Assembly (NCBI RefSeq): GCF_036244895.1
Contig: NZ_BQKE01000005.1
Location: forward strand, 310,001 to 374,000
Length of the DNA stretch: 64,000 bases
From: Persicobacter diffluens
GTDB lineage: Bacteria > Bacteroidota > Bacteroidia > Cytophagales > Cyclobacteriaceae
Reading direction: 5' to 3'
Shown here: piece by piece, positions 25,203-35,975 of the stretch
Layout of the letters: each line of letters opens with the position of its first letter
Numbering within the stretch: the first letter of the stretch is position 1
Translations under genes and position numbers: made by a program
Notes under the pieces: generated by a model
Told to the model about the DNA's origin: nothing
What the model saw: the letters and a program-made list of their open reading frames with translations, nothing else
Database searches by the model: none

Positions 25203-27557
25203 ATGCGAATATTTTTTACCCTTCTCTTGTTGCTTATTTTTTCGTTCCGCATAACCTTTGGACAGCGTAATTACACCAATTCCTCTCCCAGTGTTTCGGA
25301 ATATTTCAGCTGGATCAATCATACCAATGAAGGTCCCTCGGCGGAGCAAACTTTAGCGAATCTTTCATTTTTTGAATGGATGAATAAAAAGTATGGTGTT
25401 CAGTTGGATATCTATGCTTTGGATGCTGGCGCTATCGACGGTTTTCGATTTTATGGTTCAGATACATCAGCCCGATTTAAAAAGCAGTTCCCGAACGGTT
25501 TTGATCCTTTGGTTAAAAAAGCCCAATCTATAAATACCCGCTTGGGCTTATGGGCTGGACCGGATGGTTTTGGTAACAGCCTAACGACTGCCGATCAGCG
25601 ATTGCAAATGATGGTGGGTTTGGTCAGGGAAAAGCATTTTGGCCTTTTTAAATTTGATGCCGTTTGTGGACCCTTAGCCGCTGAGCATGGAAACCTTTTC
25701 ATCAGAATGATGGAACAATGTTATGCTTCGAATCCTGATTTGGTGGTGCTGAATCACCGACTCGACCTTGGGGAAAAAGGTCAGCAATACGCCACCACTT
25801 ATTTATTAGGTGGTGAGGAATCTTATATCGATGTGCATCAGGTGAACCAAACCACCGGAGGACATCATCGGGTGAAAGCGATCAGCAGGGCCTATGATCC
25901 GGAATTGAAACGTCTGGCCGAGGATCATGGCGTTTGCTTTGGTTCGGGAACGGACTATTGGGAGGATGATTTTGTCTTGCACGCTTTTGGTCGAAATTTG
26001 ATCGTTTCCCCACAGATTTATGGAAATCCCTGGTTGCTCAAAGATGAAGAGTTTGGGCAACTGGCTCGTTTATGGAATTTACATCGACAGCATAAAGCCC
26101 TTTTGGTAAATGGACAATGGGTAGGCAAAAAGGATGATGATATCGTCAGCCGGGGGGATGAGCATCGACGGTTTATTATTTTAAGGAATCTAAGTTGGCA
26201 ACCCAAAAAGCAACGACTGAAGCTGGACAAGTCGCTTGGTTTGGGAACAGCAAAACATTGGCGGGTAAAGTTGCATCATCCGTGGGAGCAATGGTTGGGC
26301 GATTTTAATTTGAAGGATGAAATTGAAATAGAGGTCCTTCCCTTTCGTGTGGCATTGGTAGAAATCGGGACGCCTGAATCGGTAGATGTTTTGGTGAAAG
26401 AAACGCCCTATCTAAGCGAGCCGACCACAGACAGTACGAGTTTAACAGTGAAATTATTAACCAACTCCTTTCGGGAGCACGTAGAGATTGAAGGCAATCA
26501 AAAGGAGGTTTTGTCCAATGAAGGAGGAAATTATCAACAGTCTGGGAGGGTGAATATTGATGTTGATCCATTTGCAGTGATCGAAACACCTAAGGAAATC
26601 TACTCCATTTATGAGGCCGCTCAACATGCTGTGGGCAATAGTGCATTGGAGGTAGATGCGTTTTATCGGGCGGGTGAAACCAAATTTGAGGCGGTGACCA
26701 ATGCTCGAAATGCTTTTTTTGAACAGGAGGCTTTTGTTGAGCGGGAGGCATGGGATCATTATCTTTTTGATGGCAATTTAGCCACTCATTTCAGTGTGCC
26801 CCTTCGTCATTTGCCCTACAATCCTTACCAGCATGCTTTGCGTATTCAGGCACCTTCGGCCATGAAACTGGACTCCTTGGTACTGACCGTTCCCGATGCC
26901 TTTGCCCTTCAGCCCTATCCAATGGGAGAAGCTTTTACCGTTAAGGCTACCTTAGATTTTGCTGAATGGAAAGACTTTTCTGTTTTGGCAGGCAAGCGAA
27001 TGGTCGTCAAACTGGATCACAAGGAAGCGGTCCGTTACTTCACTTTTCCTTATGCATTTATCAGGCTGTCGGAGGTTCAGGCTTTTTATAATGGAAAAGC
27101 ATTACCGATGGACCGCTGGCGTGCTTCCAACCTTCAGGCGCCCTATGTTTTTGATTGGCATTGGAACAAGGAGGAACACCACTATGCCCAAAAAGTGTGG
27201 AAGAAGGAACTGACCGTCGGCAAGCTGAGTCCAAACAGCTATTTGTGTGTGGCTCTCGAAGGGAAGCATGGTGTTGAGGGTGCTGTTTGTGCATTGCGAG
27301 TCGATGGACGGTGGGTGGGCCCGAAGGATCGGGCTCCTTCCTATCCTGTGGTTCCATGGGAATATCGTGTTAAACCGATGGATGCCAATTATACCTTCTT
27401 TTTTCCAATGCCTGCGGAATATCAGGCTAAGACCATTGAAGTGTTTGTCCTTGGAATGGATGCCCAACATTTGGACTTTACCCCCACCATTCACCTGCTC
27501 CAATACCCTCATCCCTACTTCAGTCAGCAGGTAAAACTGAGAAAAATAAAATTATAA
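25203..27557 (+). CDS. Secreted glycosidase, alpha-galactosidase-like (clan GH-D type)
   Basis: This is an exported 784-aa protein with an N-terminal signal peptide (about 1-20, ending TFG-QR). The first 400 residues look like a TIM barrel related to GH36/GH27 alpha-galactosidases: LDIYALDAG, TRLGLWAGPDGFGN, FGLFKFDAVCGP with candidate nucleophile Asp152, and FGSGTDYWEDDF with a candidate acid Asp251. The rest is beta-rich, with a probable carbohydrate-binding or galactose-binding-like module. It opens the second utilization locus, followed 83 bp later by fecR. The specificity is uncertain, and I would not name a substrate beyond an alpha-linked sugar. Confidence 0.65.
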   Translation: MRIFFTLLLLLIFSFRITFGQRNYTNSSPSVSEYFSWINHTNEGPSAEQTLANLSFFEWMNKKYGVQLDIYALDAGAIDGFRFYGSDTSARFKKQFPNGFDPLVKKAQSINTRLGLWAGPDGFGNSLTTADQRLQMMVGLVREKHFGLFKFDAVCGPLAAEHGNLFIRMMEQCYASNPDLVVLNHRLDLGEKGQQYATTYLLGGEESYIDVHQVNQTTGGHHRVKAISRAYDPELKRLAEDHGVCFGSGTDYWEDDFVLHAFGRNLIVSPQIYGNPWLLKDEEFGQLARLWNLHRQHKALLVNGQWVGKKDDDIVSRGDEHRRFIILRNLSWQPKKQRLKLDKSLGLGTAKHWRVKLHHPWEQWLGDFNLKDEIEIEVLPFRVALVEIGTPESVDVLVKETPYLSEPTTDSTSLTVKLLTNSFREHVEIEGNQKEVLSNEGGNYQQSGRVNIDVDPFAVIETPKEIYSIYEAAQHAVGNSALEVDAFYRAGETKFEAVTNARNAFFEQEAFVEREAWDHYLFDGNLATHFSVPLRHLPYNPYQHALRIQAPSAMKLDSLVLTVPDAFALQPYPMGEAFTVKATLDFAEWKDFSVLAGKRMVVKLDHKEAVRYFTFPYAFIRLSEVQAFYNGKALPMDRWRASNLQAPYVFDWHWNKEEHHYAQKVWKKELTVGKLSPNSYLCVALEGKHGVEGAVCALRVDGRWVGPKDRAPSYPVVPWEYRVKPMDANYTFFFPMPAEYQAKTIEVFVLGMDAQHLDFTPTIHLLQYPHPYFSQQVKLRKIKL

Positions 27558-27640
27558 AAAAAGATTGCTCAACTGAGTTAAAAGTCCATCGCTTGGTCTT
27601 TATATCAATGAAAACCGGTTTTTATTTTATTGATTAATTG

Positions 27641-28705
27641 ATGAAAAAATTTGAAGCATACAAAGCAACGGACTTCCTGCAGGAAGATGGCTTTGTGGAT
27701 TGGGGCAAAAACCCTGACGGAGAAACGGAGGATATTCGCTTCTGGGGGCAGTGGGTCGCGCTTCATCCTGAAAAAAGGCAGGAAATAGAGCGAGCAAAAA
27801 ACATTCATGATCTTCTGGCAATGCCGGAAGGTCCCTTTGAAACTGAGAAATCACGGGTATGGTCCCGCTTACAATCATCCATCATTGCGGAACAGCAAAC
27901 GGAAATAGAGCAGGCCAAAGGGAAACAGAAAGCATTACCTGTCGCCTATCCATCCCAAAGAAGATGGATGAAAGTGGCTGCAGCTTTCTTGTTAATGGCG
28001 TTTTGCAGTGGGATTTTATACCACTTTAGCCGTCAAAACCATGATCTGGTAACAGTGAAAAACCTCAAGGCAGAGGCAAGCACCGTCATGTTGCAGGATG
28101 GAAGTTCTGTTATTTTGAGCTCTGGGGCGTCGTTGACTTACCCTAAGAAGTTTGCTGCGGACATCAGGGAAGTTTCGCTGAAAGGACAAGCTTTCTTTGA
28201 AGTGGCCAAATCGGTGGATCGACCATTTTTGGTGCAGTCAAGTCATTTGACCACCAAGGTGCTCGGTACAAGTTTTATGATTAAGGATAATGATGAAGCC
28301 TACCGTGCTGAGGTGGGGGTGGTTACTGGAAAGGTGGCTGTTTATGAGTCCACCATAGGGCATCAGGATATCAAAAATGGGGTGGCCACTGCAGAGCTTT
28401 TACAGGCGGAGGAAGGCTTGGTTTTCTATCCTGAGGAGTCAAAATTTAGCCGGAATGCTTATCAGAACCATATCAGTCAAACCCTGAATTTTGAGCACAC
28501 GCCTGTTCGGGAAATTGTGTCGGTATTAGAACAGATGTATGGCGTTGAAATCAGTTATGACCAACAGCAAATTGGCAATTGTAAACTCAACGCCAAATTG
28601 CTGGACATGTCATTACAACATAAAATAGCATTATTAAGTGCAGCCTTGGGCTGTGAGTTTAAACTCGATAAAAATAGCGTTGCATTAGTCGGTGGGGGGT
28701 GCTAA
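27641..28705 (+). CDS. FecR-family anti-sigma factor without adjacent sigma gene
   Basis: This is a predicted inner-membrane anti-sigma factor that would read the state of the SusC receptor encoded next. It has 354 aa from ATG 27641. The order is a cytoplasmic N-terminus (about 1-105), one membrane helix (about 111-131, VAAAFLLMAFCSGILYHF), the FecR domain (VMLQDGSSVILSSGASLTYP and GQAFFEVAKSVDRPFLV), and a DUF4974-like C-terminus (LNFEHTPVREIVSVLEQMYG). No sigma factor lies upstream as would be normal. The nearest one, at 44485, is damaged. The SusC behind it has the STN domain that matches FecR signalling. Confidence 0.9.
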   Translation: MKKFEAYKATDFLQEDGFVDWGKNPDGETEDIRFWGQWVALHPEKRQEIERAKNIHDLLAMPEGPFETEKSRVWSRLQSSIIAEQQTEIEQAKGKQKALPVAYPSQRRWMKVAAAFLLMAFCSGILYHFSRQNHDLVTVKNLKAEASTVMLQDGSSVILSSGASLTYPKKFAADIREVSLKGQAFFEVAKSVDRPFLVQSSHLTTKVLGTSFMIKDNDEAYRAEVGVVTGKVAVYESTIGHQDIKNGVATAELLQAEEGLVFYPEESKFSRNAYQNHISQTLNFEHTPVREIVSVLEQMYGVEISYDQQQIGNCKLNAKLLDMSLQHKIALLSAALGCEFKLDKNSVALVGGGC

Positions 28706-28753
28706 TGTGTGAAACCATATCCCCTTAATTTTTTAATTGACTACTTTTTGACG

Positions 28754-31700
28754 ATGAATATTCGACATCATTCTTTTAAGGGGAAAATTGTTTTTGGGCT
28801 CCTGTGGGTCTTTACCAGCCTGTTTCAAATTCAGGGATGGGCAGTGCCTCAGCAGGAAAAGAGGTTAAGTGTGAGCTTTAAAAACACACCACTTCCTACG
28901 GCTATACAGACACTGAAAACGGATCACGGGCTCGATTTTGTATATGTTACAGGGCTGCTCGACGGACGGGGAAATGTTTCGGTAGAGCTGGATCAGGCGA
29001 CGGTTCCACAGGTGTTGGAGCAGGTTTTTAAGAATACCGGCATCAGCTACAATATACAATTTGGTCAGATTGTGCTGAAAAATGTTGGTGCACCCAAACC
29101 GACCAGGCAAGCTCAGCCCGACCAACCTATTAAGGTGAGTGGGGGCATTTATGATGATCGGAATAGTCCCTTGCCCGGGGTGACGGTCTATATAAAAGGC
29201 ACGACAACCGGCACTTTTTCCGATATGCAGGGGCGGTATAGTATCGAGGTGCCTTCTGCTACGGATCAATTGGTTTTTTCCTTTGTAGGATTTGAAGAGC
29301 AGACCGTCATGGTGGGCAACCAATCGACCATCAATATTACCCTGCTTTCGACCGTTACGGATTTGGAAGAGGTGATTATTACAGGTTACGGTACCCAAAA
29401 AAAATCAGATATTATCGGTTCCATAGCCTCGGTAAAGGGAGCTGATTTGGCGATCAAGGCCAATTCGAGTTTTGAGGCAGGCCCTCAGGGGTCGCTTCAG
29501 GGGTTTCCATTCAGACGCAGGGTGGTGCGCCTGGTGCTCCTTCGACCATCAAGATCCGTGGTACGAACTCTATTTCCATGAGTACGGATCCGTTGTGGGT
29601 GATCGATGGGATGCTGGTGATCTCCAACCCTTCGGGCCTGGGGTCTTCGGGGCAGAGCCCGATGGCAACGATCAATCCCAACGATATCGAAAGCATAGAA
29701 GTATTGAAAGAGGCGGCTGCCACCTCTATTTTTGGTAGCCGGGCAGCAAATGGGGTGATTCTGGTAACGACTAAAACAGGGGAAGGCAATGAAGAGGCGA
29801 CCACTACCTTTAACTACACCACAGGCATCTCCAACCTGATCCGCACTCCACAGGATATTGGCTATGCCAATACTTCCCAATGGTTTTCGATCATGGACAG
29901 GGCCTATCAAAATTCGCTGAACAGGAATTTCACTACCACCGACCATTATCAATATGTAGCCAATGCGAGCTCAAAAATATCCCGCGAATTGGCCGAAGAC
30001 ATTTCTACCGACTGGTATGATCAGGTTTTTCGGACCGGAACTTTTCAAGATCTCAATGTCAGTACTTCCAAAGGATTCAAGGGAGGAAGTTTTTATATCT
30101 CGACCAATTATCGCAAAGAAAAAGGGGTACAGCGCCATAATGATTTTGAGCGATTGGCTGTCAATTCTAACTTTAATTTCAAGCCCGGGAAAAACGTCAA
30201 GGTCGGGCTGAAGGTCAATATGGGATACACCAACAATGAGAAGCGGGAAAGTGGGACCACAAGCATCATTTTCTATGCCCTGCCGTGGTTTCCCGTGCAG
30301 GATCCTTATGATTTGAACCAATATTATAATCCGCTTACGGCCGGAAATCCAACGGCTCAAAATGACCCCGAGCATGTTAAGCTCAACGTTAAGCAATACC
30401 GAGTTTTGGGGGGCGCCTTTGTCGAATGGAGTGTGCCTTGGGTAAAAGGGTTGAAATTCCGTTCTGAAGTCTCCATGGATTTTGTGCAAAGCAATAATGT
30501 GGACTGGAGAGGGAAAACGATCAACGTCAATAGTAAATTTGAGCCTACCTCCGAAGCAATGGAAGAGGCCATCACTTATGTGGGAACCAACATCAATGCC
30601 TACGGCACTTACAACAAAACCTTCGGTATTCATCAACTCGATGTGGTTGGTGGACTTGAAGCCACAAGGCAAGGTCAATACACCCGTTACATGATGGGAC
30701 AGGAACTCAACGGCCGTTATCAGGAAATAGGACAGCCCAATTTGCGTACTGATTTATTCGGTGGATTCGGGGAGGAAAGGTACCTTTTCGGAATTTTTGG
30801 ACGAGCAAATTATAAGCTGAACAACAAATACCTTTTTGGTTTGAGTGCTCGACGTGATGGTTCATCGACCTTTGTTCCTGAAAATCGATGGGGAAATTTC
30901 ATGGCTTTTTCGGCAGGGTGGTTTTTGTCAGATGAACCTTTTATGGATTTTGTGGGCAGTGGAACAACATTAAAACTGCGGGGAAGCTATGGTGAAATCG
31001 GTAATCAGGCGATTCCTTCGGGATTGAATCAGATCAGCTTTTTGGGGAATATCTCCTATGGTGGACCTGGCGTTTCGGGCGTTAATGGATCGATGCCTGT
31101 TAATGTTCCAGTAGCTACGCTAAAATGGGAAACCACCAAAAGTTTGGATTTTGGTATTGACTATGGTTTTTTGGACAACCGAATTAATGGTTCGGTGGCC
31201 TACTATCAGCGTAATGTAACCGATATGTTGATGCCTGTTCCTGTGCCGTGGTCGTCGGGTATTTCTTCGGACAATTCTGATTTTGGACAAGGATCTTATG
31301 ATAAGGACGTCAATATTGTTTGGGGTAATGTAGGCGATATGCTCAACAGCGGTTGGGAGTTTGATGTGCATTCAATCAATATCGATAAAGGAAATTTTAC
31401 TTGGAAAACGAGCTTCAATATCGCTTTCAATAAAAATATTATCGGTAGCCTGGCGCCAAGTTTGGATGATGCAGGAAAGGGCATCATTCACTCGGATACG
31501 CCGACGATTTCTCGGACAGGGGAGAAGCGACAGGTGTGGTACATTGCCGATTGGGCAGGACCCGATCCACAGACGGGCGTGCCGATGATTTATGCCTTGG
31601 ACAAAGATCACTTTGATGTTACGGGTGAAACCAAACGACTCACCGATGCCGACGGCAACGATGTGCGTGTTCCTGCGGATCCTTCCAACATGCAACAAAA

Positions 31701-32247
31701 CCGATTTATTCAGGAAGGTAAGTCGGCGGATCCGACCTATTATGGCGGTATAAACAACAGCTTCAGCTGGAAGAATTTTGACTTCAGCTTTATGTTTTCC
31801 TTCTCTGGTGGTAATTACATTTTGGATGTGGATCGCACGATTGCCACCATGCCGAATGAAACCCGGAACATGTTGGCAGAGATAGAAGAAAATTCATGGA
31901 AGCAGGAGGGCGACGTGGCCAAATATCCGCAACTGACCCAAAGAGGAAGGTACATTATTGATGGCAAAACGGTCAATGGTTTTGATAATCCTGACATGTA
32001 CCACAATCGGGAACTTTTCAAAGGGGATTTCATTCGCTTAAGAAACATCACCCTCGGTTATAATTTACCAAAAACGATCGCGGACAAATTTCATATGCAG
32101 TCCATGCGCGTGTATGTGCAGGCTAATAATTTATGGACTTCAACCGATTATCCTGGCTTTGATCCCGAGAGAATGGCTTTTGTGAAATACAATACCCAAA
32201 TCCCTCAAACCACTTCCTTTACCTTTGGTGCAAATGTAACTTTTTAA
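28754..32247 (+). pseudogene. susC-like: SusC-family importer with STN domain, frameshifted in the plug
   Basis: The gene encodes a glycan importer of about 1160 residues, interrupted by a frameshift. The first part (from ATG 28754; GTG 28709 is less likely) gives a signal peptide, STN domain (LSVSFKNTPLPTAIQTLKTD), carboxypeptidase-D-like domain and SusC signature (VIITGYGTQKKSDIIGSI). It runs out of frame and stops at 29581. The second frame continues with SIQTQGGAPGAPSTIKIRGT and SISMSTDPLWVIDGM up to the barrel end, stop 32247. Reading GQGSASGVSIQ instead of the observed sequence needs one extra G near 29494 (TCGCTT for TCGGCTT), so a single-base deletion explains everything. It is either a true mutation or a sequencing error. 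SusD follows, overlapping by 1 bp. Confidence 0.85.
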
Positions 32248-33803
32248 TGATGATGGAGATGAGAAAACTTTTTAAAATAATTGCTTTGTTATTGCCATTG
32301 AGTTTGGCTTCCTGTAATGATTTTTTTGAGCTGGAAAGACCACCTCAGAACCCATGGACGTCTTTGGAGGAGTTTGAAAGGGTTCCCATCGGTTTGTATG
32401 CGAGTGTCTTTTCGGGGGATAACTGGAACATCCCTTTTGTAAATTATTATATGTTTAAAACCTCCATGGGAGATGATATTGCCTGGGTGTCGGATGCAAG
32501 CTGGGGATATTGGCGAGAAACCGATCAGCACAATCAATGGTCGGAGCGGAATTTTTACCTGTTGTACAGAACCATCTCCTCGGCTAATCTCGCATTGGAG
32601 TTTGTCGAAGAAGCAGGCGGCATGCCCTTCGAAGGCTTGACGCCCAAAGAAGTTACCAATGGCTTTAACCGTATTTTGGGAGAGATCTATTTCATGCGTG
32701 GAATGGCTTATTATTTTCTTCAGACCTTCTATGGGCCGACCTATAAACCATCAGGGAATGGAGAAGAGAGTATTCCGCTACGGCTCAACTATCCTAAGAA
32801 TTTGGAAGAGGCACGGACACCAACCATCGGAACAACGCAGGAGATCTTTGACTTGATCTTATCCGATTTTGAAAGGGCGCATGATTTGTTACCCGATCAG
32901 TTTGTTCAGGGAAGTCATCATCCAAGTTATGAAGTACGTGCCAACAAGTTTGTTGCTTCGGCTATGTTGATGCGCCTGCATTTTCTGAGAGGAGAAAACG
33001 ATCAGGCACTCAAATTTGCCAATGAATTAATTGATAACAATGGAGGACTTTTTGACCTAACGGAGGATCCCATTGAGGCCTTTAACAAGTCGGGCGTAAA
33101 CCGTGGACGTGAGGTGATTTTTTATGTTCCCTTTTTCGATACCACCCTGGGAACACCCCACCACCTGAGTGTTTTGAATCATACCTATACCAATGAAAGA
33201 GATATCTGCGCATGGGCAGAAACCCGCATGTCCGAAAGCATGATGCGTCAGCTCGACTGGATGCAGGATCCAATGACCGAAACGGATTTCAGCATCAAGG
33301 CTAAGGCAGATAAGCGGTTTCAGCAGTTGATGGCCGTACGCTATCCGGAGGGAAAAGCCCCTGAAGGAGGCGTGGTGGATGGTCGCAAAGAAATTTCCGA
33401 CCGCATGAGTTTGTGGCCCTACAAATATTTCCGAAGCCCTGACAACCTCAACACCAATGTTCCGATGATTCGGTTGGCGGAGGTTTATTTGACAAGATCA
33501 ATTATCCGATTCATGGAAAATGACAAGCAGGGAGCCACCGACGATCTCAATATGGTAAAGCAAAGGGCTTGGGATGAAACCGTCGGAGGCCCCTTTGTAC
33601 CTGTTACTGCTTCAGAAATTACGGCAGAAATGATTCATTTGGAGCGGGTGATTGAGATGTTCAATGAGGCTGATCGAATAGAATATTTGCGGGCATTAAA
33701 AATGGATATTCCCGCTGGCGACCGTGAAAATACTGCTCCTTTATCATTTGACGATGGTAAATTAGTCTGGGCAATTCCTGCGGAAGAGTGGATCTATTAT
33801 TAA
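32247..33803 (+). CDS. susD-like: SusD/RagB-family glycan-binding lipoprotein
   Basis: This outer-membrane lipoprotein is the partner of the frameshifted SusC. The start overlaps the susC stop (TAATG). A lipobox ends LASC (Cys23). The mature part of about 495 aa carries FELERPPQNPW at the start, RILGEIYFMRGMAYYFLQTF (TPR helices), NVPMIRLAEVYLTRSIIRFM near residue 410 and EADRIEYLRALKMDIPAG near the end, all in SusD order. The coding sequence is intact, although the channel gene before it is broken. It is followed after 13 bp by the beta-helix lipoprotein. Confidence 0.9.
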   Translation: MMMEMRKLFKIIALLLPLSLASCNDFFELERPPQNPWTSLEEFERVPIGLYASVFSGDNWNIPFVNYYMFKTSMGDDIAWVSDASWGYWRETDQHNQWSERNFYLLYRTISSANLALEFVEEAGGMPFEGLTPKEVTNGFNRILGEIYFMRGMAYYFLQTFYGPTYKPSGNGEESIPLRLNYPKNLEEARTPTIGTTQEIFDLILSDFERAHDLLPDQFVQGSHHPSYEVRANKFVASAMLMRLHFLRGENDQALKFANELIDNNGGLFDLTEDPIEAFNKSGVNRGREVIFYVPFFDTTLGTPHHLSVLNHTYTNERDICAWAETRMSESMMRQLDWMQDPMTETDFSIKAKADKRFQQLMAVRYPEGKAPEGGVVDGRKEISDRMSLWPYKYFRSPDNLNTNVPMIRLAEVYLTRSIIRFMENDKQGATDDLNMVKQRAWDETVGGPFVPVTASEITAEMIHLERVIEMFNEADRIEYLRALKMDIPAGDRENTAPLSFDDGKLVWAIPAEEWIYY

Positions 33804-33816
33804 ACCGATCATCCTG

Positions 33817-35721
33817 ATGAGAAATTATTTTTTCCTTTTGATATGTGTTCTGTGTGCCTGTCAAGAAACAGCGATCGAGCCTGATCCAATTAAAATTGAG
33901 CCTCAAGACTTTTCATTGTTTGCGCCTGTCGATGGTAGTATGCAAGAGGAACTACAGGCACAACTTGTTTGGTTAGCTTCCGAAGGGGCAACTAGCTATC
34001 GCCTGACGGTCGGCACTTCGCTCGCTTTTGATGAAATATTCTTCGAACAAATGGACATCGAAGATACTACGATGGTGCTAGATGCGCTGTCCATGGATCA
34101 GACTTACTATTGGAAAGTTGAGGCAATGAGTGAATCGGATCTTAGCGTAAGCAGTGAAGTTTTTCATTTCAAAACCCCTTTGGTTCGTTTTGCTTCTTCT
34201 CCGAATATTAGTCGATATTTTGTTGCTCCTAATGGGGAAGATACGCCCGAGGCAGGGACAGAAGACCGCCCGTGGAAAAGTCCTGCCTATGCCTCCCGAC
34301 TGGTTCCAAAAGATGAGGGCGATGAGATTTTTATCAAGTATGGAAGTTATGAAATCACCGACCCGATCCTCCTTGAAACGGGTACGCATTTGATAGGGGA
34401 GAGCAAGGAAGGGGTGCGTTTGTTTGGTACCGAAATCACCAAATATTACGATCCGCTGGAGGAAAAATATGACAAGCTCTTTTTCGATGGGTCGATGATT
34501 CAGCTCGTTTCTCCTTCAAGGGAAACGATGAGAAATCCTGCATCAAAAGCGATTGCACCGATGCAGGGAAATCAGCAGGTGAGAAATCTGACCTTGGACG
34601 GGCAAAACAAACAAGCCAAAACGGGCTTGTGGGTGGAAAACCGAAATGCCGTTGAGATTGCTGATCAGCACATCGAAAATATGAAATATCGGGGTATGGT
34701 GGTGATGTCGGCACCTAAACTTTGGATGCTGGAACCTGAATTTTATTTGACCGATATTCACCTGCACGACCTGTCTTTTAAAAACAGTGGAAAGGATCTT
34801 GAAGATGAAAGTATCGGAAACCTGAATGTGGCACAGTTGGATGGCGCCCTAATTGAGGATATTTTTATTGAAGATGATGAAGGTTATGGCCTCAAGTTCA
34901 TCATTGATGGTTATTACAAAAATTGTGTGTTCCGAAATATTGAAACCCAACTCAGTGAGCAGGACAAACTATGGGGCGAGGACATTGGTGTGGAATTATG
35001 GAATTTGGGAGAAAATAACCTGGTGGAAAATGTGAAGTCCAACACCTGGCTATCATTGGTAAATCACGGTGGAATCTTTACCGATAAACCTGAAAGCGGT
35101 TGGAATCTGACCGTTCGGGATATTGAGGTGATAGACAATGATGGCAAAAGTAGCAAAGAAGGAATAGAGATTGGCTTGCCACATGTGGACATCAGTAAGG
35201 TCTTGGTCAAAAATAAAGGAATGGGCATTGCCATCTGGAATGCAGGAAATCACAACATTCAGATACACCATAGCCTCTTTATTAACGAAAAACACCAATT
35301 TAACTGGGCTGGAGGAAGTGGAATTTATATCGATAATAGTACAGATAATGATTTCAATGATTTCCGCATTAATCATAATGTTTTTGATAAAAATGTTTTC
35401 GGAATCAAGGTAAAAGGAGCGAAAATCAAAAAGGTGGAGATCACCAACAACCTGTTCATCGATTCGAAGACCGCAGATCTGAAAATCGATGGGGGACAGC
35501 TTTACTTTTCAAATAACTTCAAACACCAAACGGAATGGGTGATTGATGGAGATCCCCAATCTGCCGAATACAATCTGACAGGCGATGCAATGCTTAATGG
35601 CAGTGGGGATGATTATCAATTTTATACCCCCGAGCAGGGAAGTCCTTTGATTGATGCTGGAAAAATTTTGAAGGATCCTTTTAATGGATCGGCTCCTGAT
35701 ATTGGGTATGTGGAAAGGTAG
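33817..35721 (+). CDS. Lipoprotein with Fn3-like domain and right-handed parallel beta-helix
   Basis: This predicted surface lipoprotein has 634 aa, with lipobox LCAC (Cys15). Residues about 35-125 resemble a fibronectin-type or SusE-like sandwich (ATSYRLTVGTSLAFDE, TYYWKVEAMS). From about 130 it shows a DUF1565-type opening (ISRYFVAPNGEDTPEAGT, EDRPWKSPAYASRLV) and then repeated beta-helix rungs (VRNLTLDGQNKQAK, VENVKSNTWLSLVN, IQIHHSLFINEK, FRINHNVFDKNVFG). Such helices serve as polysaccharide lyases, glycosidases or glycan-binding proteins. I see no confident catalytic signature. Its position directly behind SusD suggests it works on the glycan imported by this locus. Confidence 0.75.
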   Translation: MRNYFFLLICVLCACQETAIEPDPIKIEPQDFSLFAPVDGSMQEELQAQLVWLASEGATSYRLTVGTSLAFDEIFFEQMDIEDTTMVLDALSMDQTYYWKVEAMSESDLSVSSEVFHFKTPLVRFASSPNISRYFVAPNGEDTPEAGTEDRPWKSPAYASRLVPKDEGDEIFIKYGSYEITDPILLETGTHLIGESKEGVRLFGTEITKYYDPLEEKYDKLFFDGSMIQLVSPSRETMRNPASKAIAPMQGNQQVRNLTLDGQNKQAKTGLWVENRNAVEIADQHIENMKYRGMVVMSAPKLWMLEPEFYLTDIHLHDLSFKNSGKDLEDESIGNLNVAQLDGALIEDIFIEDDEGYGLKFIIDGYYKNCVFRNIETQLSEQDKLWGEDIGVELWNLGENNLVENVKSNTWLSLVNHGGIFTDKPESGWNLTVRDIEVIDNDGKSSKEGIEIGLPHVDISKVLVKNKGMGIAIWNAGNHNIQIHHSLFINEKHQFNWAGGSGIYIDNSTDNDFNDFRINHNVFDKNVFGIKVKGAKIKKVEITNNLFIDSKTADLKIDGGQLYFSNNFKHQTEWVIDGDPQSAEYNLTGDAMLNGSGDDYQFYTPEQGSPLIDAGKILKDPFNGSAPDIGYVER

Positions 35722-35737
35722 TTTTATGAACTGTTCG

Positions 35738-35925
35738 GATGCACCTATGTGTGTATCCAAACTATTCAGTATTTCTAATGATTTGGGCAGACACATAGGT
35801 CAGCCCATACAGCGATCAAATAAAATTTTCTAATACAAAATCAAATGATGATTACGGGACAAAGTCTCCCATTATCACGAGCGTCCCTCTCCTGATAGAT
35901 AAACATTCAATCTATGTTCAGCTCA
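35738..35925. repeat. Short hairpin repeats between beta-helix and GH3 genes
   Basis: ACCTATGTGT (35743-35752) is inverted at ACACATAGGT (35791-35800). A local hairpin is built from GGATGCAC/GTGTATCC. Further on, ATCACGAGCGTCCCTCTCCTG (about 35877-35897) is a degenerate copy of the hairpin sequence found again at 41121-41147. No open frame is visible in this 254-bp gap. Confidence 0.5.
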
Positions 35926-35975
35926 GGCATCGCACTTGAACACAATTAATAACACCTTCCATTTTTTTACCGCCT

